A DNA stretch of 64,000 nucleotides from an uncultured Bacteroidales bacterium (GTDB lineage Bacteria > Bacteroidota > Bacteroidia > Bacteroidales > UBA3663), in NCBI GenBank assembly GCA_905235375.1, contig CAJOLH010000001.1:1-64000 (forward strand), in the 5' to 3' direction. Numbering within the stretch: the first letter of the stretch is position 1; every line of letters starts with the position of its first letter. The notes beneath the pieces were generated by a model that ran no database searches, was not told the DNA's origin, and was given only the letters and a program-made list of their open reading frames with translations. Below, in pieces: positions 1 through 10,223 of the stretch. Both the position numbers and the translations under genes were made by a program.

Positions 1-93
1 CGTAATATGTTCATCATGGCTATTTTACTGTCGTTTGCACTTATATTTTCATAAAATTCCTTAAAATTATTTGGAAGAGAACGAAAATCTATA

Positions 94-101
94 TATCTTT
101 G
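94..101 (+). promoter_or_regulatory. Bacteroidota-type -7 element (TATCTTTG) upstream of nitroreductase gene
   Basis: TATCTTTGC matches TAnnTTTG, with TTTGG about 20 bp upstream; start codon follows within 45 bp. Confidence 0.6.
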
Positions 102-136
102 CAACGATAAATGAACCTCTTAAAATGTATAAGGCA

Positions 137-763
137 ATGAAAAAGACAATGATGCTGATGGGTCTTGCACTTCTGACCCTCTGCGGCTGCAGCAATGAGA
201 GTGCAAATGTCGAAAAAAGCACAAGTGACGTAGTGATTGAAAACATCATGTCGCGTCGTTCGATTCGCAAGTACAAGGATGAACCAGTAAGTCGCGAAAA
301 GATGGAGACTATTGTTAATTGCGGTATCAATGCACCCAACGGAAGCAATCGGCAGGAGTGGGAGATTCGCGTAGTGGATAATCCCGAATTCATCAATGGA
401 TGCACAGAGGCATGGAAGAAGACTCTCGATGCTGACAGACTGACAAAGATGGTTGATGAGAACTTTAAGAATATGTTCCGCAACGCACCGACAGTTGTGT
501 TCATTGGTTGTCCGAAGGGTTCTGAACTGAATTGCGGACTTTTGGGCGAAAACATGATTCTGTCAGCCTGGTCTATGGGTATTGGCTCCTGCTGTTTAGG
601 CGGTGTAATTCAATTCTTCCGTACAGAAGCAGGTGCAGAGTACCTCAATAAACTGGAATTCAGTGAAGGATACGATCTCCTCTATGCCATCGCTTTCGGT
701 TATCCCGATGAGACACCAGATGCCAAGCCTCGCGACATAACCAAAGTGAAGTTCATAAACTAA
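137..763 (+). CDS. nitroreductase family protein, predicted lipoprotein
   Basis: ORF 71..763; likely start MKKTMMLMGLALLTLCGC (lipobox); IENIMSRRSIRKYKDEPV and NAPNGSNRQEWE are nitroreductase motifs. Confidence 0.85.
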   Translation: MKKTMMLMGLALLTLCGCSNESANVEKSTSDVVIENIMSRRSIRKYKDEPVSREKMETIVNCGINAPNGSNRQEWEIRVVDNPEFINGCTEAWKKTLDADRLTKMVDENFKNMFRNAPTVVFIGCPKGSELNCGLLGENMILSAWSMGIGSCCLGGVIQFFRTEAGAEYLNKLEFSEGYDLLYAIAFGYPDETPDAKPRDITKVKFIN

Positions 764-867
764 AACTTTTTGATCTTTTCACGAATCCTGCCTGCGCTCC
801 TCAATCTTAATATTAAGGCTGGTCGCAGAAAGAAGTGACCTTGAAAACAAGTAGTAAAAAATAAATT

Positions 868-911
868 AGGCGATACTATTCAAGAATGACTTGGGTAGTA
901 TCGCCTTTTTT
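868..911 (+). terminator. intrinsic (probably bidirectional) terminator between convergent genes
   Basis: AGGCGATACTA (868-878) / TAGTATCGCCT (896-906), T-run after and A-rich tract before. Confidence 0.8.
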
Positions 912-947
912 AACGCGTATAATCAGAATTATCGAGAATTAAGAGAA

Positions 948-3503
948 TCAATCGCCGCCAATTTCGCCGTTATATTCCATTTGTGGCTCATTGCCTTCCT
1001 GGTCACGATCGCGGTCACCACGCTTGGCTCGCATATTGCCAAAGGTGTAGCTGAGTTGAACAAAGATACGGCGACCTGCACGCCAATTCTTGCTATACTG
1101 GTGGTAGCCTCCAGTTTCGGGCGAGAAATAGTCGGTAGTAGTACGCCATTTGCGCGATTCGAAGAGGTCGCGGGCATTGACTGCTATGGTGAATTTATTG
1201 TCGAAGAACTGGCGCTTCAAACTGGCATCGACCGACCAACCACTTTCACGACGCCCCTGTGAGATCTTGCTCGCTGCGTTGTAGTTGCCACGACATTGGA
1301 ATGAGATTCTGCCAGGTAAAAGTGTCTGCACCTGCATACGGGCATTCCAAGAGAAGTTTTCGGTGCCTTCGATGTGAATATCGTAATCCTTGCCATTGAG
1401 CGTGGTGGTGAAGTCACCTCCATCGAGCTTGTGATAGTAGCCGTTGAGCGTAGTGGTGACATCAATCTTGTGCCAAAGCTTGTTCTTGGCGACAATCTCA
1501 ATACCACTATTCGTTTCCTTTGCGATATTGACCGAAGTGCTGTAACGGATGTTGTTCTCCATATAGCTGAGTCCCTGTGTAACATCGCTGGTTGGACGGT
1601 AGTAAGAGCTGACACTCAATGTGTGTTCTTCCCATGTGCGAAGATAGTTTACCTCGAAAGCGTTGGTATAGGAAGGAGTAAGTTCGGGGTTACCATAGGA
1701 AATGGATGTCGAGTCGGAGATATTCTGGAATGAATTCAACTGTCCGCCCCACGGGCGATTCATACGACGAGTGTAGTTGAACTGAAGTTCATCGTGGTCA
1801 GTAATCTGCCAGCTGACAAAGGCTGTGGGGAAAATCTTATTGAAGTGGGTATTGCGAGGATCTACGGGCTTCAAGACAGGTTCGCCTTCACGACGTTCGC
1901 GCACCTCTTGGTAGAAGTTGGTGCTTTCGGTGTGAACCTTCCAGTATTCGTTGCGTAGTCCAAGCTGATAACCCAATCGTTTCGTTATCTTGCCACCATA
2001 ATTGATGTAAGCGGCATGAATGTCCATGTTGTAGATGAAGCGATTGTAAAGTGTGATGATGTCTTGTGTACGCGCTTCATCTTCCCATGTGCGCGTAGGC
2101 GAGTCTTCACGACGCCAATCACCTTTATAGCCGGCTTCAAGCTTGGAGATCTTGTTAATAGGTCGAACGTAGTCAATCTGTAAACTCCAACTGTTGTTCT
2201 TTATCTTGCGATTCTGACTTTGATAACTGGTAATCGTAGGATTATGAACACTGCTTATAGGATCCTGATACATCGTGGTGGCTTGCTCATAGTAAGTGTC
2301 GCCTGGACCACGCCAAGAGCTATATCCGAACTGTGCATCGAGCGTATGATTGGTTTCCCACTCATGACGATAGTTGATGTCGGCGTGGAACATACGATTG
2401 TCTCCTTCACTGTGATTGTGACGCGTACGATCGTAACCTTGGTTGATGTTTCGGAAATTTTTGTTGGTATAAGTATAGTCGTTGTCGTTTTCGTTAGAAC
2501 CGAACATTGACATTACACCAAAACCAAGATCATCGTGACGTGTGAAGTGCCAGGTTGCACCTGCACGACTGAAGAGGTTATTGCCGGAACCATCATTTTC
2601 AGAGCTTGTAACCATATTGGCATAGGTTTCACCATTGGCATCCAGATAATCACGGTCGGAGAAACTGCCACCATCATTCACGCGATGTCCATACCCGACA
2701 TTGGCATAAGCATCGAGCAAACCACTACTATAATTAATGTTGGCCCCCGTACGTCCGCCTCCGATATTGTTTGCATTAAGCTGAACGCCGCCATAATAAC
2801 CCGCCTTGCGGTCACGCTTGAGGATGATATTGATGATGCCTGCCGAACCTTCAGCACTGTATTTGCTCGATGGATTGGTGATTACCTCAATGCGGTCGAT
2901 ACTTTCGGCGGGCATCTGTTCGAGGATGTCACCGCGATTGTCGGCGGTAAGACCTTGTGCCTTGCCATTGATCCATACTGTGACACTTGTCGATCCACGC
3001 AATGAGATGTTGCCTTCGCTATCAACTTCAACAGAAGGAATGTTTTCAAGTGCTTCGCTTGCCGAAAGACCAGCAGCCGATGCTTGAGAACCAATGTCGA
3101 AAACCTTCTTGTCGATCTCAAGGCGCATGGACGACTTCTGTCCTATCACGTTAACTTCCTGCAGTATCTCCGAATCTACGTTCATCTTGAAAGTCTGAAG
3201 ACGTACTACATCGTCCATTGACTTGGCATTGACAGTGATGTTCCGCTCAATGGTCTCGTAGCCTACATAACTGATCCTCAACTTATAATTGCCGTTCTTG
3301 ATATTTGGAAGTTCGAAACGCCCCGACTGATCAACTATTCCGCCCGATACAAGCTTGTCGCTGGCATCAAGCAAAGAAATATTGACGAACTCGAGAGGAT
3401 CGTTCTTCGAATCAACCACCTTACCCCTAAGTATAGCTGCCTCTGTCGATAATACAGACATCGACAGCAGTGAAATTAACAATATTTGCCGTTTAAAAAC
3501 CAT
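948..3503 (-). CDS. TonB-dependent receptor / outer membrane beta-barrel protein with carboxypeptidase-regulatory-like N-terminus
   Basis: 851 aa; signal peptide, ILRGKVVDSKNDPLEFVNI, plug motif LENIPSVEVDSEGNISLRGSTSVTVWINGK, C-terminal barrel. Confidence 0.9.
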   Translation of the reverse strand: MVFKRQILLISLLSMSVLSTEAAILRGKVVDSKNDPLEFVNISLLDASDKLVSGGIVDQSGRFELPNIKNGNYKLRISYVGYETIERNITVNAKSMDDVVRLQTFKMNVDSEILQEVNVIGQKSSMRLEIDKKVFDIGSQASAAGLSASEALENIPSVEVDSEGNISLRGSTSVTVWINGKAQGLTADNRGDILEQMPAESIDRIEVITNPSSKYSAEGSAGIINIILKRDRKAGYYGGVQLNANNIGGGRTGANINYSSGLLDAYANVGYGHRVNDGGSFSDRDYLDANGETYANMVTSSENDGSGNNLFSRAGATWHFTRHDDLGFGVMSMFGSNENDNDYTYTNKNFRNINQGYDRTRHNHSEGDNRMFHADINYRHEWETNHTLDAQFGYSSWRGPGDTYYEQATTMYQDPISSVHNPTITSYQSQNRKIKNNSWSLQIDYVRPINKISKLEAGYKGDWRREDSPTRTWEDEARTQDIITLYNRFIYNMDIHAAYINYGGKITKRLGYQLGLRNEYWKVHTESTNFYQEVRERREGEPVLKPVDPRNTHFNKIFPTAFVSWQITDHDELQFNYTRRMNRPWGGQLNSFQNISDSTSISYGNPELTPSYTNAFEVNYLRTWEEHTLSVSSYYRPTSDVTQGLSYMENNIRYSTSVNIAKETNSGIEIVAKNKLWHKIDVTTTLNGYYHKLDGGDFTTTLNGKDYDIHIEGTENFSWNARMQVQTLLPGRISFQCRGNYNAASKISQGRRESGWSVDASLKRQFFDNKFTIAVNARDLFESRKWRTTTDYFSPETGGYHQYSKNWRAGRRIFVQLSYTFGNMRAKRGDRDRDQEGNEPQMEYNGEIGGD

Positions 3504-3622
3504 CTTTATTGTGAATTGATAAAATAACTTTCCTTAGTTAGATTTACTAATTAAGGAAAGATTAAAGAATCAAGGGAGATTATGGGGATTATGTGGTTCT
3601 CCCTTATAATCTGCACGTATCC

Positions 3623-5137
3623 TTAAGATTTCTTCGAAAGATATTCGTTCATGCTGGCTGCTGCACGACGGCCATCGCCCATCGCAAGGATGACAGTAGC
3701 ACCACCACGAACAATATCTCCACCTGCAAATACATCACTCACTGCACTCTGCATGGTCTCTTCACCCACGACGATAGTGCCACGACGAGAAATTTCGAGA
3801 CCCTTGAAAGCCGAAGGGATGATCGGGTTGGGAGAAACACCGATAGCAACAATGACAAGGTCGGCAGGGATGGTCTCGGTCTTGCCCTCAACAGGAACAG
3901 GTGAACGACGACCAGAGGCATCGGGTTCACCTAACTCCATTACCTGAAGGATTGCTTCCTTGACGCGTCCATTTTCGTCGGCAATGTATTCAATAGGATT
4001 GTGGAGCACGTGGAAATCGATGCCCTCCTCCATGGCATGATGCACCTCCTCAGCACGTGCAGGTAGTTCGTTGACACTGCGACGATAGACAAGTGTCACG
4101 GTTTCTGCTCCCATGCGCTTGGCAGTACGAGCTGAATCCATGGCAGTATTGCCACCGCCGCAAACAACTACGTTCTTGCCCTTGAGTACAGGTGTGTCAT
4201 AACCTTGTCCGCGACCTGCACCCATCAGGTTGATGCGGGTGAGGTATTCGTTGGAGGACATTACACCAATGAGATTCTCACCAGGAATGTTCATGAAACG
4301 TGGAAGCCCGGCTCCAGAACCCACAAAGATGCCATCGAAACCCATCGAATGAATCTGATCGTAGGAGATTGTCTTGCCTACAATGACATCGGGTACAAAA
4401 TTGACTCCCATGTCACGAAGCGTATTGATTTCAGCTTCAACCACGCTATTGGGCAGACGGAATTCAGGAATTCCATATTTAAGCACACCGCCAATGTCAT
4501 GAAGAGCCTCGAAGACAGTCACTTCATAACCGAACTTTGCCATGTCGGCAGCAAAAGCCAGACTTGAGGGTCCAGAGCCAACGGCACAAACCTTCATACC
4601 ATTCTTTTGGAAGCACACTCGGGTGCCTTCATCTGTCCAGATTCGCGCTCATAGTCGGCAGCAAAACGCTCGAGATAACCAATGGCAACAGGTTTCTGCT
4701 TCATCTTGACCTTGATGCAGACACCCTCACACTGTTTCTCCTGTGGGCAGACACGTCCACAAACAGCCGGCAGGCTGCTGGTCTTCTTGATGGTCTTGAT
4801 GGCTTCGTCAAAATTTTCGCGTTCGATGTTCTTGACGAAAGTAGGAATGTTAATGCCAACGGGACACCCCTTCATACAACTGGGGTCAGCACAGTCGAGG
4901 CAACGCTTGACAGTCGAGGCAACGCTTGGCCTCAAGTACGGCCTGCTCGCGCGTCAACCCCTGTTGTACTTCCTCGGTGAATGTTGTGATACGGTATTCG
5001 GGCGTCAGTTCAGGCATCTTGACACGTTCGATAGCGCCACGATCCTTAGGTGACATTGATTTGCGCAATTCTTCACGCCATGGCTCATTGCGAAGAGCCT
5101 TTATTTCTTCTGGGGACATAATCGTAATCTTAACCAA
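3623..5137 (-). pseudogene. NADPH-dependent glutamate synthase small-subunit-like / NfnB-like flavoprotein, split into three ORFs by two frameshifts
   Basis: ORFs 4886..5137, 4594..4935 and 3623..4618 are successive parts of one protein (EAKRCLDC; DPSCMKGCPVGINIP; VGSGPSSLAFAADMAKFGYEVTVFEALHDIGGVLKYGIPEFRLP). Confidence 0.85.
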
Positions 5138-5951
5138 TATTTATCTTATTCATAGCTTCGGTCTCTTCGGCACGATAGGCACGCATACGCGACATCATCT
5201 CGTCGAAGTTCACTTCGGCAGCATCGAACTCGGGACCATCGACACAAACGAATTTGGTCTTTCCACCAACAGTGACACGACAAGCGCCACACATACCGGT
5301 ACCATCAACCATAATAGTGTTGAGGCTGACGATGGTCGGCACATCATATTTCTTGGTAAGCAGAGCAACAAACTTCATCATAATGGTGGGACCGATGCAG
5401 ACACACTTATCCACGTGTTCACGCAGGATGACCTGTTCGACGCCTACAGTGATTACGCCCTTCTGTCCGTATGAACCGTCGTCGGTCATGATAAGGACTT
5501 CATCGGAGTTGGCACGCATCTCGTCTTCAAGAATAATCAAGTCCTTCGTGCGGGCTGCCAAAACAACGATGACCTTATTGCCTGCTTCGTGCATAGCTTT
5601 TACGATGGGAAGAAGTGGAGCCACTCCGACACCACCACCGCAACAGATTACGGTGCCATACTTGCGGATGTCGGTGGCATGACCGAGAGGACCGACTACA
5701 TCAGCCAAACAGTCACCTACATTGAGCGCATTGATGCGGGTAGAACTTGCACCTACAGCCTGCACAACGAGGGTGATGGTGCCTTTCTCTACATCGGCAT
5801 CTGCAATGGTAAGAGGAATTCTTTCGCCTTTCTCATCAAGACGGACAATAACAAAATGTCCGGCTTTACGACTTTGGGCAATCAGCGGAGCTTCCACCTC
5901 GAAACAGGCCACCTTCTCGCTGAACATTTTCTTGCTTACGATCTTGAACAT
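5130..5951 (-). CDS. sulfide/dihydroorotate dehydrogenase-like FAD/NAD-binding protein (NfnA-like)
   Basis: 273 aa; CGGGVGVAPLLPIVKA and a C-terminal Cys-rich FeS motif (GTGMCGACRVTVGGKTKFVCVDGPEFD); overlaps the NfnB-like start by 8 nt. Confidence 0.88.
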   Translation of the reverse strand: MFKIVSKKMFSEKVACFEVEAPLIAQSRKAGHFVIVRLDEKGERIPLTIADADVEKGTITLVVQAVGASSTRINALNVGDCLADVVGPLGHATDIRKYGTVICCGGGVGVAPLLPIVKAMHEAGNKVIVVLAARTKDLIILEDEMRANSDEVLIMTDDGSYGQKGVITVGVEQVILREHVDKCVCIGPTIMMKFVALLTKKYDVPTIVSLNTIMVDGTGMCGACRVTVGGKTKFVCVDGPEFDAAEVNFDEMMSRMRAYRAEETEAMNKINIG

Positions 5952-6101
5952 TATAAATTATCAATTAACAAATAACAATTAAAAGGTCTTTGGTCGTTAC
6001 AAATAACTATTACATAACCATATTTGGCTGCAAAATTACTATAATTTTCCATAAAATCAAAAATATTTCAGGAAAATTACTTTTTATTCACAAAAAATGT
6101 G

Positions 6102-6109
6102 TAAATTTG
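6102..6109 (+). promoter_or_regulatory. -7 element TAAATTTG
   Basis: TAAATTTGCACCG, 31 nt upstream of the MKDFIRS start. Confidence 0.6.
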
Positions 6110-6139
6110 CACCGAAAATGTTTAATCTTATTGACAAAT

Positions 6140-7105
6140 ATGAAAGACTTTATTCGTTCCGTTATCATTGTTCTTATTATACTTTGTGGTATAGCACTCT
6201 ACATTGGATACTATATGTTGAATGTAGCAGTTAAACCGGAAAGCGATCGCAGGCACCAGATTGACAGTTGCTACACCCTTGTCTATAACAAGTATCCAGA
6301 ATTGCAGGCATGGCATGATTCGCTTGTTACCAAAGGCAATTTACGTGACACCTTCCTTCTGGCAGATGATGGGTCGAAACGTCATGGTCTGATACTGCGT
6401 CATGACAGTTTGTCGAACGGCACATCATTGGTACTTCATGGCTACAATGATAATGCTATCATCATGATGCGTTATTTCTATATGCATTATGAAGTTTTAG
6501 GACGAGATGTCATTGTGCCCGAACATTTCAATCATGGCAAAAGCGATGGCAATCATATCCGTTTCGGATGGCTTGACCGACTTGACATCAAGAATCTTTG
6601 GATACCGCTTGCTCATCAGCTTTGGCCCAATCAAGACATTGTAGTGCATGGTCTTTCAATGGGAGGAGCCATCACCATGTTTACATCCGGAGAGGAATTT
6701 GACGACTCTTTGCGTGTGGTCGCATTCATCGAAGATTGCGGATTCAGTTCCACCTGGGACCAGCTTGCTTATCAGTTGAAAAGTGAATATGGATTCCCCA
6801 CCTTCCCTATTCTGGATATAGCTGACGGGTTCAGTAGCTTCAAATATGGCTGGGACTTCAAGGGTAGCAATGCTGTAAAGCAGGTAGCAAAATGCCAGAA
6901 GCCGATGTTGTTCATTCATGGAGATGCCGATGATTATGTACCGACAGATATGGTTTTCAAATGCTACGAGGCGAAGAAAGAAGGCTATAAGGAACTTTGG
7001 ATCGTACCAGGTGCGGCTCATGCTCGTTCGATACATGAGAACTGGGATGAATACTGCTTGCGTTGTGAAGAATTCATCAATAGAGTCGAGGCAATTGTTC
7101 ATTGA
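6140..7105 (+). CDS. alpha/beta hydrolase, N-terminal membrane anchor
   Basis: GLSMGGA nucleophile elbow, HGDADDYVP and AAHARS catalytic regions; N-terminal TM MKDFIRSVIIVLIILCGIALYIGYY; start trimmed from ORF 5990. Confidence 0.85.
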   Translation: MKDFIRSVIIVLIILCGIALYIGYYMLNVAVKPESDRRHQIDSCYTLVYNKYPELQAWHDSLVTKGNLRDTFLLADDGSKRHGLILRHDSLSNGTSLVLHGYNDNAIIMMRYFYMHYEVLGRDVIVPEHFNHGKSDGNHIRFGWLDRLDIKNLWIPLAHQLWPNQDIVVHGLSMGGAITMFTSGEEFDDSLRVVAFIEDCGFSSTWDQLAYQLKSEYGFPTFPILDIADGFSSFKYGWDFKGSNAVKQVAKCQKPMLFIHGDADDYVPTDMVFKCYEAKKEGYKELWIVPGAAHARSIHENWDEYCLRCEEFINRVEAIVH

Positions 7106-7139
7106 AATCGAGTTTTAAACGTGATTATCGCGAATTAAC

Positions 7140-9251
7140 ATGAAATATAGATTTGCTTCGTTAATAGTGCTATTTGCATTTTTGTGCGGACAGATCGTTC
7201 CCGCAAGAGCAATAGAGAAATACAAATTCCCCCAAAAAGACAGACCCACTGTGGCAGTCGTACTGGCCGGTGGTGGGGCAAAAGGCGTTGCACATGTAGC
7301 AGCCTTGAAAGCCATCGAGGAAGCTGGTATCCCTATTGACCTTGTGGTCGGAACATCGATCGGCTCAATCATTGGTGCGTTCTATTGCACAGGCTATTCA
7401 CCCGACACGTTGAAGCAAATCATTCAGGGTACCGATTGGATTAAACTCATAACCGATAACCCGGACTACAAGATCAAGAAAACATTGAGCGGCAAGAAGG
7501 ATGATGAAAGTTATGTACTTCGTTATTTACTTGATCCTTCACGCAAATTTTCAACTACCAGAAAAGGCGGACTACTCGGTGGCACCAACGTGATGCAATT
7601 TTTCCGCGAAATCACTCGTTTTTTACCCGACACACTTGACTTTGAGGATATGCCCGTTCCGTTTGCATGTATCGGAACCGAAGCAATCAATGGTTCGAAG
7701 AAAGTATTTACCAATGGAAATCTTGCCACTTGTATTCGTGCTTCGATGGCCATACCAACGGCTTTTACACCTGTTACCATCGATTCGGTAGTCTATGTGG
7801 ATGGTGGCGTGGTTGATAATTATCCAGTTGATGTGGCTCGGGAATTGGGTGCCGACATCGTCATTGGCATTGACTTGGTAGTTCAGCTTACAGATGAACA
7901 ACTCACCAATTCAGCTATAGATATACTAATGAACTGTATCGACCTATACAGTAGAGAACAGTATAAACGAAATATCGAGAATACCGATTTGTATATTCCT
8001 GTCGATGTGACTGGCTATAGCGCAGCATCCTTTGGAGCTGTGGCACTCGATACGCTTATGATGCGAGGTGAGAAATATGTGGCTCTGAAAAAGTCTTCAC
8101 TCGATTCCTTGGCAAAGACGCTTAACCTCAAAGAAGAACCTAAACGCATTCGCGTGGGAGATTATTCGTTTTCAAATGCCGGAAAAGACGGTTCTTCATG
8201 GAAAAATGAATCTTCCAGTGCATCGCTAAGCAAAGTAAATGACGGCTCATTGAACAGTTCGATAAACCTTGGTTTTCGTTTCGATAATGCTGAGTTCGCA
8301 TCTGTGAAGGCAAGATTGAACTATGTAGTTTCGCACAAGCACGCCACATTGTTCAGACTGCAATCGCGACTTGGAGAGCGTTTTGACATCAGTGGAGATT
8401 TAAGCATGAAGGCTATCGGCAAACAGCGTATGGGCATGAATATTAATTTCAAACACCATGACCTGCAATACCTTTATGGTAAAAAGAAATCGGTGGACTG
8501 CGAATTGCGTCAAACAGGTTTCAATCTGTATTTATCTCATGAGTGGCGATCAATACAATGTATATTCGGCGCTTCCTACAACATTTATGGTTATCGTGAC
8601 ATACTCGTTGATGCTCAGTTCCAACCATATTTGCCTAAAAATAAATTCAACGAAAAGCATTTCTCCTACTATTTCTCAGGAGAGATCAATTCGTTGAATA
8701 GTCAGAATTTTCCTACTCGGGGACAACAGATGCTGCTTTCGGTTGATCTGATTACTGATAATTTGGCGACCTACAAGGACAAAGCTATGCTTCCTATAGT
8801 TAGTTTTAAGTGGATGACTGCCCTACCCTTTACAAAACGGTTTACATTACAGCCTCACTTATATGTCCGTGCAATATTCAAGGAAGAAAGTGCAGATAAG
8901 CCATTCGCCCTATTCAACTTCATAGGAGGATTCATGAACGAATTGAACTTCAGACATGAAATAGTGATGGCTGGTCTGTATGATACGGAAATGATCAGTG
9001 AAGACGGCTTGGCGAAGGCGGGTGCTGAAGTTCAATACAAAGTCTTCAAGAATCAGTATGTGAAGGTCGCGGGTGATTTGATGTCACATACCAACAACAT
9101 CAAGTATGCCTTCAACCAAGAGGCACTAAACTGGGGCATTGAAGCCAGTTACAACTACAAAACTCCTATTGGTCCCTTGTCTGCGAAAATCTATTGGAAT
9201 GATTTGTCGGAAAAATTTGAGTTCTTTCTCAGCGGAGGTTATTTCTTCTGA
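7140..9251 (+). CDS. patatin-like phospholipase family protein with C-terminal outer membrane barrel
   Basis: VVLAGGGAKGVAHVAALKAIEEAGIPIDLVVGTSIGSIIGA, VDGGVVDNYPVDVA; C-terminal beta-rich domain. Confidence 0.92.
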   Translation: MKYRFASLIVLFAFLCGQIVPARAIEKYKFPQKDRPTVAVVLAGGGAKGVAHVAALKAIEEAGIPIDLVVGTSIGSIIGAFYCTGYSPDTLKQIIQGTDWIKLITDNPDYKIKKTLSGKKDDESYVLRYLLDPSRKFSTTRKGGLLGGTNVMQFFREITRFLPDTLDFEDMPVPFACIGTEAINGSKKVFTNGNLATCIRASMAIPTAFTPVTIDSVVYVDGGVVDNYPVDVARELGADIVIGIDLVVQLTDEQLTNSAIDILMNCIDLYSREQYKRNIENTDLYIPVDVTGYSAASFGAVALDTLMMRGEKYVALKKSSLDSLAKTLNLKEEPKRIRVGDYSFSNAGKDGSSWKNESSSASLSKVNDGSLNSSINLGFRFDNAEFASVKARLNYVVSHKHATLFRLQSRLGERFDISGDLSMKAIGKQRMGMNINFKHHDLQYLYGKKKSVDCELRQTGFNLYLSHEWRSIQCIFGASYNIYGYRDILVDAQFQPYLPKNKFNEKHFSYYFSGEINSLNSQNFPTRGQQMLLSVDLITDNLATYKDKAMLPIVSFKWMTALPFTKRFTLQPHLYVRAIFKEESADKPFALFNFIGGFMNELNFRHEIVMAGLYDTEMISEDGLAKAGAEVQYKVFKNQYVKVAGDLMSHTNNIKYAFNQEALNWGIEASYNYKTPIGPLSAKIYWNDLSEKFEFFLSGGYFF

Positions 9252-9256
9252 TGAGG

Positions 9257-9913
9257 TCAATGTCCTGTGTGCATCTTCTGCGCATTGAACCGATTAAAGC
9301 GATAAGCGTGAAGCAGAGGAAGCTGCCAATGGTACTTTACGGAAAACAGACGTATTAGAATCACCCCCATTGCACATCCTGATTGTGCAATGATAGCAGG
9401 TGCGCCATACCGTATTGCAGCTGTGTAGAATAATCCTCCTACCAGACAAGCGATTGCGTAAATGTCACGACGGAAAATCAACGGAACCTCATTGATGAGG
9501 ATATCGCGTATCACACCTCCAGCTGCTCCTGTGCAAACTCCCATGATGATACAGGTATAGAGGGGGAATCCTGCATCGTAGGTCTTCTGAATGCCCACAA
9601 TGGTAAACAGGCCCAATCCAATGGTATCGAAAAGGAAAATCGTCTGAGAAATTTCGCTGATGAACTTATGGAGGAAAAGAAAGGCAAGCACCGCAAGCAG
9701 GACAATAAAGAGATAAATCCACTGCGTCATCCAGAAAGGACTGACGCCTATCATCACATCGCGCATCGTGCCTCCTCCAACTGCAGTAGCAAGACCGACA
9801 ATAAATGCGCCGAACAGGTCGAACTGCTTCTCCGATGCCAAACGAAGACCTGAGATGGCAAATGCAAAAGTGCCGAGATAGTCGATAAGATCGACAAAAG
9901 TGAGATTGAACAT
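9257..9913 (-). CDS. trimeric intracellular cation (TRIC) channel family / YadS-like membrane protein
   Basis: 218 aa; GTFAFAISGLRLA, GLATAVGGGTMRD, GAAGGVIRDIL duplicated motifs. Confidence 0.88.
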   Translation of the reverse strand: MFNLTFVDLIDYLGTFAFAISGLRLASEKQFDLFGAFIVGLATAVGGGTMRDVMIGVSPFWMTQWIYLFIVLLAVLAFLFLHKFISEISQTIFLFDTIGLGLFTIVGIQKTYDAGFPLYTCIIMGVCTGAAGGVIRDILINEVPLIFRRDIYAIACLVGGLFYTAAIRYGAPAIIAQSGCAMGVILIRLFSVKYHWQLPLLHAYRFNRFNAQKMHTGH

Positions 9914-10000
9914 AGTCGTTACTAAAAAAAGCCGTGCAAAGTAATCAATACTTCACACGACCCTGTTATAAAATAAAAATACAATTCATAGATGTGAGTG

Positions 10001-10096
10001 TTAGCGAAGCACTTCCAAAGCGATGCAGCTCATAATCGTAAAATAAACCACAATAGCAGCTATCTGCAAATGCTTGTTCTTAAAAATACTTTCCAT
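10001..10096 (-). CDS. 31-aa single-pass membrane micro-ORF (not in supplied ORF track)
   Basis: Hand translation: MESIFKNKHLQIAAIVVYFTIMSCIALEVLR*; one central TM, N-terminal K residues; -7 promoter about 120 nt upstream. Confidence 0.5.
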   Translation of the reverse strand: MESIFKNKHLQIAAIVVYFTIMSCIALEVLR

Positions 10097-10215
10097 AATA
10101 CGAATACCTTAAATAATATAAACCAATAGCAATTTATAAAACAGACAAATAATTTATTCCTTTCGGCCGGTCAAGAGCTAAGACCTTGCCAGGGGCTATC
10201 TGTTATTTGACGGTG

Positions 10216-10223
10216 CAAAGATA
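10216..10223 (-). promoter_or_regulatory. -7 element TATCTTTG (minus strand)
   Basis: minus strand TATCTTTGCACCG upstream of the micro-ORF leader. Confidence 0.6.

Noticed and set aside
2220-3087. Antisense ORFs inside the TonB receptor gene (and similar shadow ORFs elsewhere in the track)
   Set aside because: Overlap a clearly coding gene on the other strand; compositions are shadow-like with no motifs or initiation signals
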